A stretch of 8,509 nucleotides of DNA, taken from positions 1 through 8,509 of the forward strand of contig JAEYXC010000152.1 in NCBI GenBank assembly GCA_023428655.1, read 5' to 3'. The translations under genes and the position numbers were made by a program. Below are positions 1 to 5,951 of the stretch, piece after piece; position 1 is the stretch's first letter, and each line of letters starts with the position of its first letter. The DNA is from Bacillota bacterium (GTDB taxonomy: Bacteria; Bacillota; Clostridia; Lachnospirales; Lachnospiraceae). A model generated the notes under the pieces. That model was not told where the DNA came from. It saw only the letters and a list, made by a program, of their open reading frames with translations, and did no database searches.

Positions 1-122
1 CCCATAGATACCTCTTAGTATATTTTACTAGACAAGCAGGACTTTTACAATAGTTTTATGGAAATATAAACAAACTTATTTCTTTTACACGTTGAACCGT
101 AACGCTTTAAAGTAATGTAGTA

Positions 123-151
123 TTGACACAATAAAAAATACAGAGTATAAT
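123..151 (+). promoter_or_regulatory. Consensus sigma-A promoter of the aroF-tyrA-aroA operon
   Basis: TTGACA at 123-128 and TATAAT at 146-151 are separated by exactly 17 bases, a perfect match to the housekeeping sigma-70/sigma-A consensus. Transcription would begin near 158 and give a leader of about 55 nt before aroF. That is too short for a T-box or other large riboswitch, so no RNA-level control is visible at the head of the operon. Bases 1-122 upstream are AT-rich and show no gene or recognisable operator. Confidence 0.87.
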
Positions 152-213
152 GGCAAAACAGAAAGTCCGAAAAGATATTTATTTATATAGAAAGAAAGGA
201 AGTTTCCATTGTT

Positions 214-1230
214 ATGATTATTGTAATGAAGCCACAGGCGAAAAAGGAATCCATCGAGCGTATTAAAAACCTGATTGAGGCAAGAGGTTTGGATGCTCAT
301 ATATCTGCCGGCAAGGAAGTTACCATTATCGGTGTTGTTGGTGATAAGTCAAAGCTCCGGGATCAGAATCTCGAGATCTATGAGGATGTTGATAAAATAG
401 TAGCTGTAACCGAGAGCTATAAGCTCGCCAACCGCAAGTTCCATCCGGAGCCCTCTAGGGTAAAGGTTGGTAATGTTATCATCGGAGGCGATGAGCTGGT
501 AATTATGTCCGGTCCTTGTGCCGTTGAGAGTCAGGAGCAGCTCATGCAGACCGCAATTGCAATTAAGAAGGCCGGCGCACAGATATTACGTGGCGGTGCC
601 TATAAGCCAAGAACCTCTCCCTATGCCTTCCAGGGTCTGGAGGAGGAAGGCCTGCAATATATGAAGGAGGCCAGAGAAGCTACCGGTCTCCCCGTCATCT
701 GTGAGGTAACCAGCTTAAATGCTATTGAGGCAGCGGTGAAGTACGTTGACATGCTTCAGATTGGTGCCAGAAACATGCAGAACTTCTATCTTCTGAAGGA
801 AGCCGGAAAATCCGGTCTTCCCGTATTACTGAAAAGAGGCCTTTCCGCTACCATTGATGAATGGTTGAATGCCTCGGAATATATTATTGCAGAAGGCAAT
901 CCCAATGTAGTTCTCTGTGAACGAGGAATCCGTACCTTTGAGACAGCAACCCGTAACACCCTGGATATTAGTGCTGTACCCGTGATCAAGGAAAAGAGTC
1001 ATCTTCCGATTATTGTTGACCCAAGCCACGCAACCGGTGTAAGAGGCTATGTAAGACCCTTGGCTAAGTGCGCTGTTGCAGCTGGTGCTGACGGACTAAT
1101 GATCGAGACCCATCCGAATCCTTCCTGTGCATTATCCGATGGACCGCAGTCCCTTACCTTTGAGCAATTCGAAGAGCTGACCAAGGAGCTTGGACCGTTA
1201 GCCGCATTAATGGGTAAGAAATTCTTATAA
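214..1230 (+). CDS. aroF: 3-deoxy-7-phosphoheptulonate synthase (DAHP synthase, type I-beta with regulatory N-domain)
   Basis: Condenses phosphoenolpyruvate and erythrose 4-phosphate to DAHP, the committed first step of the cytosolic shikimate pathway. The 338 residues match the length and layout of the Thermotoga maritima enzyme. An N-terminal ferredoxin-like domain (about 1-66, MIIVMKPQAKKES) is followed by a TIM barrel (about 75-338). Barrel motifs include GPCAVES (100-106), RGGAYKPRTSP (126-136), QIGARNMQN (182-190), LLKRG (205-209) and DPSHATG (269-275). The expected metal ligands Cys102, His272, Glu298 and Asp309 are all present. In T. maritima the ferredoxin-like domain binds tyrosine or phenylalanine for feedback inhibition, and His29 and Ser31, which I recall as part of that site, are conserved here. 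No chorismate mutase domain is fused. The start ATG lies 11 nt after AAAGGAAG (about 196-202); a second in-frame ATG at 226 is less likely because the family begins MI(I/V)V(M/L)KP. First gene of the operon. Confidence 0.97.
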   Translation: MIIVMKPQAKKESIERIKNLIEARGLDAHISAGKEVTIIGVVGDKSKLRDQNLEIYEDVDKIVAVTESYKLANRKFHPEPSRVKVGNVIIGGDELVIMSGPCAVESQEQLMQTAIAIKKAGAQILRGGAYKPRTSPYAFQGLEEEGLQYMKEAREATGLPVICEVTSLNAIEAAVKYVDMLQIGARNMQNFYLLKEAGKSGLPVLLKRGLSATIDEWLNASEYIIAEGNPNVVLCERGIRTFETATRNTLDISAVPVIKEKSHLPIIVDPSHATGVRGYVRPLAKCAVAAGADGLMIETHPNPSCALSDGPQSLTFEQFEELTKELGPLAALMGKKFL

Positions 1231-1263
1231 AAAAGTAATTATGAAAACGAGCAATAATTAGTA

Positions 1264-1293
1264 GTCTACAGTCTATTTAAAAGAGCTGTAGAT
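1264..1293 (+). other. Intercistronic hairpin between aroF and tyrA
   Basis: Bases 1264-1274 pair with 1282-1293 (core CTACAG with CTGTAG, extended by TCT/AGA across one bulged G at 1285), enclosing a 7-nt AT loop. No U-tract follows, so this is not a standard intrinsic terminator. It could stabilise or mark a processing point of the operon mRNA. The rest of the 112-base gap holds only the tyrA ribosome binding site AGGAGG (1332-1337). Confidence 0.45.
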
Positions 1294-1342
1294 ATCGATA
1301 CATCTTAACTATTAACATTGACAAAACAAATAGGAGGCTTTC

Positions 1343-2479
1343 ATGAACGACTTTGAGAGTGATTTTATAAGCGATTTGAAGATAGGGTTTATTGGGTTTG
1401 GATTAATTGGCGGTTCCATTGCTCGGGCACTAAGGAAGATTAACCCCAACTATTATCTGATTGCTTATGACTACCATAAAAATGGACCCAGCTCGGATCT
1501 TCAAGCAGCCTTGCAGGACCGGGTTCTGGATCAGGTAGTCCCTGTCCTAGGGGAGGGATTTCCGGATTGCAATCTGATCTTCTTATGTGCTCCGGTACTC
1601 TCCAACATCGAATATCTGGGACAGCTAAAACCACTACTCAAGCCGGATTGCATCTTAACCGATGTCGGAAGCGTTAAGACGAACATTCATGAAGCAGTGG
1701 AAGCCTTGGGCCTGGAGGCACAATTCATAGGAGGTCATCCCATGACCGGCTCCGAGAAGACCGGTTACCTGAATTCCTATGCTCTTCTACTGGAAAATGC
1801 TTATTATATCCTAACTCCGACCGCAAAAACTCCGGACTATATGACCCATATCCTTTATCAGCTGGTAAAGGATATGGGCTCTCTTCCGATATTACTTCAA
1901 TATAGAGAGCACGATAAGATAACAGCTGCCATCAGCCATGTTCCTCATATAATTGCCGCCCAATTAGTGAATCTGGTCCGCACTTCGGACGATGAAGCCG
2001 AGAAGATGAGAGCCTTAGCCGCAGGAGGCTTTAAGGACATCACAAGAATCGCTTCCTCCTCCCCTGTTATGTGGCAAAACATCTGTTTAACTAATTCGAA
2101 TGAGATCAGAGAATGCTTGGACCGCTACATCACCTCCCTTCAGATCGCTTCCGAAGCACTTAAGCATGGTGACGGTGAATACCTGTATCAGATGTTTGAT
2201 ACAGCCGAGGAGTACCGCAGTGCGATTCCGAACAAATCCATCGGTCTAATGAAGAAGCTTTTTGAGGTATATCTGGATATTGTGGACGAAGCAGGAGCCA
2301 TCGCTACGATTGCTACCCTCCTGGCCAGTAATCAGATCAGTATCAAGAATATCGGCATCATACATAACCGTGAATTTGAAGAAGGTGTTCTTCGGGTTGA
2401 ATTCTACGATGAAGAAGCCCAACAGAAAGCCATTGCGATGCTGGGTAGATACAACTATCGAATCTATGAGCGTAAATAG
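1343..2479 (+). CDS. tyrA: Prephenate dehydrogenase with C-terminal ACT domain
   Basis: Oxidatively decarboxylates prephenate to 4-hydroxyphenylpyruvate with NAD+, the tyrosine-specific branch. In 378 residues I see a Rossmann dinucleotide site near the N-terminus (IGFGLIGGS, 17-25, GxGxxG pattern). The catalytic-region motif GHPMTGSEKTGY (131-142) carries His132, the likely equivalent of the catalytic His. The helical C-domain has SHVPH (199-203) and a conserved Arg in DITRIASSSP (232-241). The last 70 or so residues (from about 308, YLDIVDEAGAIATIATLL) have the look of an ACT domain, which in this family usually mediates tyrosine feedback. The start ATG is 5 nt after a perfect AGGAGG, and the protein begins just ahead of the nucleotide fold as expected. 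It sits 112 bases after aroF with no promoter seen between them, so it is probably co-transcribed. The same frame stays open for 15 codons after the TAG stop (see findings). Confidence 0.95.
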   Translation: MNDFESDFISDLKIGFIGFGLIGGSIARALRKINPNYYLIAYDYHKNGPSSDLQAALQDRVLDQVVPVLGEGFPDCNLIFLCAPVLSNIEYLGQLKPLLKPDCILTDVGSVKTNIHEAVEALGLEAQFIGGHPMTGSEKTGYLNSYALLLENAYYILTPTAKTPDYMTHILYQLVKDMGSLPILLQYREHDKITAAISHVPHIIAAQLVNLVRTSDDEAEKMRALAAGGFKDITRIASSSPVMWQNICLTNSNEIRECLDRYITSLQIASEALKHGDGEYLYQMFDTAEEYRSAIPNKSIGLMKKLFEVYLDIVDEAGAIATIATLLASNQISIKNIGIIHNREFEEGVLRVEFYDEEAQQKAIAMLGRYNYRIYERK

Positions 2480-2497
2480 TCGGATGATTATCAAGAA

Positions 2498-2524
2498 ATG
2501 ACATTCTATTACTGTCATGAATAG
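2498..2524 (+). CDS. Candidate leader peptide MTFYYCHE upstream of aroA
   Basis: A 9-codon frame, ATG-ACA-TTC-TAT-TAC-TGT-CAT-GAA-TAG, encodes MTFYYCHE, with three consecutive aromatic codons (Phe 2504-2506, Tyr 2507-2509, Tyr 2510-2512). It lies between two aromatic biosynthesis genes, 13 bases before a terminator-like hairpin. That is the arrangement of an amino acid attenuator leader. Against it, there is no good Shine-Dalgarno upstream (only AAGAA next to the ATG), so translation would need reinitiation after tyrA, whose stop is 18 bases upstream. The frame is short enough to occur by chance. It is also in the tyrA frame, so it could be relict 3' sequence. Confidence 0.27.
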   Translation: MTFYYCHE

Positions 2525-2537
2525 AAATAATATATTA

Positions 2538-2586
2538 CTCCTTTCGAAGACTCTATATGAGATTGTTGCAAAGGAGGGTTGTTTTT
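2538..2586 (+). terminator. Terminator- or attenuator-like hairpin before aroA
   Basis: CTCCTTT (2538-2544) pairs with AAAGGAG (2570-2576). Inside it, CGAA/TTG and CTC/GAG pairs can extend the stem. A U-rich tract, GGTTGTTTTTATT, begins right after the 3' arm. The position inside the operon, with aroA 75 bases further on, suggests partial termination or attenuation rather than an operon end. The 3' arm also resembles a Shine-Dalgarno, but no good start codon follows at the right distance. The outer stem is only 7 bp with a roughly 25-nt interior, so termination strength is uncertain. Confidence 0.45.
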
Positions 2587-2661
2587 ATTAAAACAGCAAT
2601 TTAATGCGGATAAATAATCGATATACCATGTAATTCAAAAAAGATTAAGGAGAGGCATGCT

Positions 2662-3960
2662 ATGAAATTTCGCAAAAGCGGTCCATTAAATGGGGTAATT
2701 AAGGTTCCCGGAGACAAATCCATATCGCACCGATCCGTGATGTTCGGAGCCCTGTCCAAAGGGATTACCGAGGTGACAAATTTTCTTCAGGGAGCGGATT
2801 GCCTCTCTACCATCCGTTGCTTCAAGCAGCTAGGTATTGAGATCGAGAATAATCCGGCTTCCCAACATATTATTGTTCATGGCAAGGGACTACACGGCTT
2901 AACGAAACCAACAAATATATTGGATGTAGGTAATAGCGGAACCACCATGCGACTCATTAGCGGTATCCTCTGCGGACAAGGCTTTCCAACCTCCTTAACC
3001 GGTGATGCTTCGATACAACGCCGACCCATGGGACGAATTATGGCGCCCTTAGCTATGATGGGTGCTGACATTAAGAGTGAAAAGGACAATGATTGTGCTC
3101 CACTGGCCATCAATGCTACCTTAGGTCACAAAAGTACCTTAACCGGAATTCATTATCAATCCCCGGTCGCCTCCGCTCAGATCAAATCCTGTATCTTACT
3201 GGCCGGACTCTATGCTGAGGGAGAAACCTCCGTGACAGAGCCCTCCCTTTCCAGAAATCATACGGAGCTCATGCTCTCCACCTTTGGTGCAACCATAAAA
3301 AGCACGGAAAATACCGCTACCATTAAGCCCAATCCGCAGCTATCCGGACAGAAAATCAATGTCCCCGGAGACATTTCCTCTGCTGCTTATTTTATTGCTG
3401 CCGGCTTATTGGTTCCGGGTTCTGAAATTGTGATAAAAAATGTTGGTATCAATCCAACCAGAGATGGCATACTACGGGTATGCAAACAGATGGGTGCGGA
3501 TATCACATTGGAAAACGTCCTAGATAATGGAGGTGAGCCTGTGGCGGACCTAGTCGTTCGCTCCAGTGAGCTTACAGCAACACAGGTAGACGGCGCGCTC
3601 ATTCCTACACTGATTGATGAGATTCCGATCATTGCCGTACTAGCCTGCTTCGCAAAGGGTCGGACCGTGATTAAGGACGCTGCGGAGCTCAAGGTAAAGG
3701 AATCTAATCGTATCGATGTCATGGTAGACAATCTAACCCGTATGGGTGCGGATATTACAGCCACCGCAGACGGTATGGTCATCCATGGCGGTAAACCCCT
3801 TCATGGTGCAACCATTGATAGCAAGGATGATCATCGTATCGCAATGTCCTTTGCCATCGCTGCTTTAATGGCCGAAGGAGAAACGAATATAATTGGTGCA
3901 GAATGTGTGGATATCTCCTATCCTGATTTTTATTCTGATTTGAGTGGCCTGGTAAGATAA
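2662..3960 (+). CDS. aroA: 3-phosphoshikimate 1-carboxyvinyltransferase (EPSP synthase, class II-type motifs)
   Basis: Transfers the enolpyruvyl group of PEP to shikimate 3-phosphate, the sixth shikimate step. The 432 residues are full length for the family, with the two-domain inside-out barrel fold expected. Visible motifs are VPGDKSISHR (15-24, with Lys19, Ser20 and Arg24 at the substrate site), GNSGTTMRL (90-98), QRRPMGR (119-125), SAQIK (171-175), RNHTE (198-202), NPTR (264-267), LIDEIPI (317-323, Asp319 the likely catalytic Asp) and KVKESNR (344-350, Glu347). GDKS, SAQxK, RxHTE and NxTR together are the motif set used to define class II EPSP synthases, the group that includes the CP4 type. 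The glycine of the GNSGT loop (Gly93) is retained, where CP4 has alanine. The start ATG follows AAGGAGAGG (2647-2655) and the protein begins at the family's usual position. Last gene of the operon, ending 88 bases before a strong terminator. Confidence 0.97.
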   Translation: MKFRKSGPLNGVIKVPGDKSISHRSVMFGALSKGITEVTNFLQGADCLSTIRCFKQLGIEIENNPASQHIIVHGKGLHGLTKPTNILDVGNSGTTMRLISGILCGQGFPTSLTGDASIQRRPMGRIMAPLAMMGADIKSEKDNDCAPLAINATLGHKSTLTGIHYQSPVASAQIKSCILLAGLYAEGETSVTEPSLSRNHTELMLSTFGATIKSTENTATIKPNPQLSGQKINVPGDISSAAYFIAAGLLVPGSEIVIKNVGINPTRDGILRVCKQMGADITLENVLDNGGEPVADLVVRSSELTATQVDGALIPTLIDEIPIIAVLACFAKGRTVIKDAAELKVKESNRIDVMVDNLTRMGADITATADGMVIHGGKPLHGATIDSKDDHRIAMSFAIAALMAEGETNIIGAECVDISYPDFYSDLSGLVR

Positions 3961-4002
3961 TTCATTAGATATCATTTTCTAGGAAGCAAAGAACAAGTTT
4001 AA

Positions 4003-4024
4003 GCTAGAACCGCTGGTTCTTGGC
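4003..4024 (+). other. Hairpin in the aroA 3' untranslated region
   Basis: AGAACC (4006-4011) pairs with GGTTCT (4015-4020) around a 3-nt loop, and GCT/GGC can extend the stem across a bulged U at 4021. An alternative partner for GTTCTT (4016-4021) is AAGAAC at 3989-3994, so two folds compete. No U-tract follows, so I do not call it a terminator. Function unknown. Confidence 0.4.
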
Positions 4025-4047
4025 CTGATTTAACCAATAATTTGCAT

Positions 4048-4087
4048 AAGGAATGGAGTATATGTTCATCATTCTCCATTCCTTTTT
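4048..4087 (+). terminator. Intrinsic terminator of the aroF-tyrA-aroA operon
   Basis: An 11-bp perfect stem, AAGGAATGGAG (4048-4058) with CTCCATTCCTT (4074-4084), encloses a 15-nt loop and runs into TTTTT (4083-4087). It lies 88 bases after the aroA stop. Read on the opposite strand the stem is the same but the trailing sequence (TTATGC) is a poor U-tract, so it would serve convergent tyrS only weakly. Confidence 0.87.
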
Positions 4088-4124
4088 ACATCAAATACAA
4101 TTAATAATAACTACAACCTTTTGA

Positions 4125-4175
4125 TATTTTTATTCTTTTTATATTTTTACCCTTTTAGTATTTTTTTATTTTTAT
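4125..4175. repeat. Three imperfect 17-bp T-tract direct repeats
   Basis: Three adjacent 17-base units (4125-4141, 4142-4158, 4159-4175) each begin TATTTTT and carry a second T run after an interrupting A-containing segment. The stretch is almost purely T-rich on the + strand and lies between the aroA terminator and the tyrS 3' end. It could be simple AT-rich spacer or curved DNA. It gives no U-tract for tyrS, which reads it as A-rich. The remainder of 4088-4210 shows nothing else I can support. Confidence 0.5.
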
Positions 4176-4210
4176 ATATACTCTCTTGTTCTTTGTGAAA
4201 TGATTTCATA

Positions 4211-5473
4211 TTAGCATTCACCCTTTTCATCAACAACGGAATCAAATAGTATTCTCACAAATTTCTTCTTTCCAATTCGCATTACCAGCTGCTCCTCCGT
4301 AAAGGTAACCTCCACCTGTTCCAGCTTCTTCTGGTTAACCTGTACTCCACCCTGCTTCACAAGGCGACGAAACTCGCTGCCGGAAGGGATAATTCCTGCT
4401 TTTAATAGGTATGGGATGATATCCATTAAGGTATTGCTTGTTGCTGGGATGTGCAGCTTAGGCATATTCTCCGGAAGCTCTCCCATCTGGAACACGGTAT
4501 GAAAATAATCCTCCCCCTTCTTCGTTTCTTCCTCGGTATGGTATAATCTTGTTATAATTCTTGCCAGCTCCAGCTTACAATCCCTCGGATTACGTCCCGC
4601 CTCCATCTGCTTTCTAAGCTCATCAATCCGGTCCGGATGCTCATCGGTAACAAGCTCGAAGTAACGAAGGATTAAATGATCCGGTATCTCCATCACCTTC
4701 TTGAACATAACCTCAGCAGGCTCAAAGATGCCAATGTAATTGCCCAGACTCTTGCTCATCTTCTCCACACCGTCCAGTCCCTCCAGAATCGGCATAAACA
4801 AGGCAATCTGCTTGCTTCTTCCCATACTGCTCTGTAGATTTCGACCCATTAGAATATTAAAGGTCTGATCGGTGCCTCCCAGCTCGATATCAGCGTCAAT
4901 CTCAACGGAATCATAGGCCTGCATCAAAGGATAGAAGAACTCATGAAGACCGATTGGCTCATTCCTTCGAAATCGACCCTGAAAATCATCCCGTTCCAGT
5001 AGTCGTGCTACCGTTGTACTGGCTGCCAGATGGATTACTTCCTCAAAATTCAGCTTTGCTAACCATTCACTATTAAAACGGACCGTTGTCTTATTCGGAT
5101 CAATCACCTTAAATATCTGCTCTGTATAGGTTGTCGCATTCCTTTTGACCTCCTCTTCACTGAGTGGCTTTCGGGTCTTGGATTTGCCCGTCGGATCTCC
5201 GATCTTGCCGGTAAAATCACCAATGATAATCACCGCATGATGCCCCAGCTCCTGTAGCTGCCTGATCTTACGCAGAACCACCGTATGTCCCAGATGTATG
5301 TCCGGTGCACTTGGATCAAGACCAAGCTTAACAACCAATGGTTTATTTTTTACCAGCGAATGGATCAGCTTCCCCCTTAGCTCCTCCTCCGATATGATCT
5401 CCTGTGCACCCTTGCCAATTATCTTAATCTGCTCCTCGATTTGTTTCTCTTCTTCCTTATTGATTGTTCTCAT
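4211..5473 (-). CDS. tyrS: Tyrosyl-tRNA synthetase (KMSKS type)
   Basis: Class I aminoacyl-tRNA synthetase that activates tyrosine with ATP and charges tRNA-Tyr. The 420-residue product has the HIGH-equivalent HLGH (60-63, in DIHLGHTVVLRK), the tyrosine-pocket region GGTDQTFN (199-206), KMSKS (238-242, EKMSKSLGN) and a C-terminal S4-like RNA-binding domain (about 348-410, with SGSEFRRLVKQGGVQVN). An intact KMSKS rather than KFGKT places it with TyrZ-like enzymes. I chose the ATG at 5473 (MRTINKEEEK). It follows AAAGGAG (5487-5481) by 7 nt and gives the usual family length. An in-frame ATG at 5575 would add 34 residues but has no ribosome binding site. The gene is convergent with aroA and controlled by the T-box leader upstream. 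I see no convincing terminator of its own after the stop. Confidence 0.96.
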   Translation of the reverse strand: MRTINKEEEKQIEEQIKIIGKGAQEIISEEELRGKLIHSLVKNKPLVVKLGLDPSAPDIHLGHTVVLRKIRQLQELGHHAVIIIGDFTGKIGDPTGKSKTRKPLSEEEVKRNATTYTEQIFKVIDPNKTTVRFNSEWLAKLNFEEVIHLAASTTVARLLERDDFQGRFRRNEPIGLHEFFYPLMQAYDSVEIDADIELGGTDQTFNILMGRNLQSSMGRSKQIALFMPILEGLDGVEKMSKSLGNYIGIFEPAEVMFKKVMEIPDHLILRYFELVTDEHPDRIDELRKQMEAGRNPRDCKLELARIITRLYHTEEETKKGEDYFHTVFQMGELPENMPKLHIPATSNTLMDIIPYLLKAGIIPSGSEFRRLVKQGGVQVNQKKLEQVEVTFTEEQLVMRIGKKKFVRILFDSVVDEKGEC

Positions 5474-5595
5474 ACTATTTCTCCTTTTACATTTTTTTAA
5501 TCTATTTGCTTTTTGTTTGAAATGGGAACCGGAATAAGTACCTGTCTTACCAATTGATATACAAGTAAAATGCATCGATCAACTTGCAAGGAATC

Positions 5596-5630
5596 AAAAA
5601 ACCCGCACCTCTAATTGCTTAGAGGGCGGG
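5596..5630 (-). terminator. T-box regulated intrinsic terminator
   Basis: On the - strand CCCGCCCTCTAA pairs with TTAGAGG-T-GCGGG (one bulged T) around a GCAA-like tetraloop, then six T follow (complement of 5596-5601). The 5' arm contains the bases used by the antiterminator, so the two folds exclude each other. It lies about 120 nt before the tyrS start codon. Confidence 0.93.
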
Positions 5631-5916
5631 ATTACTCACGCGGTACCACCTCATATTTATCAGCTATTCTCATAGCCAACCTCTTTGAGTACGTCAAAGC
5701 CTGACTGACTATAGTAAAAATCAGCTCTGGTTATACTCTAGCACGATAACGGGTGCAGGGAACCGTCAACAGCCTACTAAGAAACTCCGTTCGGTGTGAT
5801 GCTCAAAGATGTATTCGGAATGTGCTTTCTTGCCCCTCTCATCAACCGGTAGCTTTCTGTAAGTTGGCCTCATTCTTACTCTTTCTTATCATCGCTTTAT
5901 TAATATATTTGTATAA
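5596..5916 (-). promoter_or_regulatory. Tyrosine T-box riboswitch leader of tyrS
   Basis: Senses uncharged tRNA-Tyr and permits transcription of tyrS when tyrosine is short. In transcript order, Stem I is closed by GAUG (5893-5890) with CAUC (5801-5798), followed by AAAGA/UCUUU and GAAUG/CAUUC pairs. These flank a specifier loop GAAUACAUC whose codon is UAC (5813-5811), tyrosine. A distal GGUUGAUGAGAG element and the downstream CCGUUAUC match common T-box conserved stretches. The T-box sequence AGGUGGUACCGCG is at 5651-5639. Its bulge begins UGGU (5648-5645), whose variable U would pair with discriminator A73 of tRNA-Tyr. The antiterminator pairs GAGG (5652-5649) with CCUC (5625-5622) and GCG (5641-5639) with CGC (5628-5626), competing with the terminator. 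Two extra small hairpins lie at 5699-5683 and 5676-5663. Confidence 0.96.
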
Positions 5917-5922
5917 TTGGAA

Positions 5923-5951
5923 AGTATAATCATTCTCTTAGGAATTGTCAA
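5923..5951 (-). promoter_or_regulatory. Near-consensus sigma-A promoter of tyrS
   Basis: Reading the - strand, TTGACA (5951-5946) and TATACT (5928-5923) are spaced by 17 bases. Transcription would start near 5916, directly ahead of T-box Stem I. The TGA stop of the upstream MATE gene (5950-5948) lies inside the -35 hexamer, so the promoter begins within that coding sequence. Confidence 0.87.

Noticed and set aside
16..30. Inverted repeat TAGTA/TACTA near the left edge as an operator or terminator
   Set aside because: Five AT-rich base pairs are expected by chance, and there is no U-tract or nearby promoter for it to control.
1240..1257. Six-codon frame MKTSNN after aroF
   Set aside because: No ribosome binding site, no informative codons and no associated terminator. 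It looks like chance.
1318..1323. TTGACA ahead of tyrA as a -35 element
   Set aside because: The matching -10 position falls at the tyrA start codon and reads TCATGA, so no promoter is formed.
2498..2526. Pseudoknot from ATGACA/TGTCAT (2498-2503, 2513-2518) and TTCTATT/AATAGAA (2504-2510, 2520-2526)
   Set aside because: The connecting loops would be 0 and 1 nt, too short to cross the helices. The two stems are better seen as mutually exclusive.
3387..3782. 131-codon open frame antisense to aroA
   Set aside because: It is the complement of a well-conserved EPSP synthase coding region. Its Ser/Thr/Ile-rich composition is typical of an antisense shadow, and no ribosome binding site supports it.
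4196..4208. Palindrome TGAAATGATTTCA just after the tyrS stop as its terminator
   Set aside because: Only about 5 bp can pair with a real loop, and the downstream sequence on the - strand is A-rich with no U-tract.
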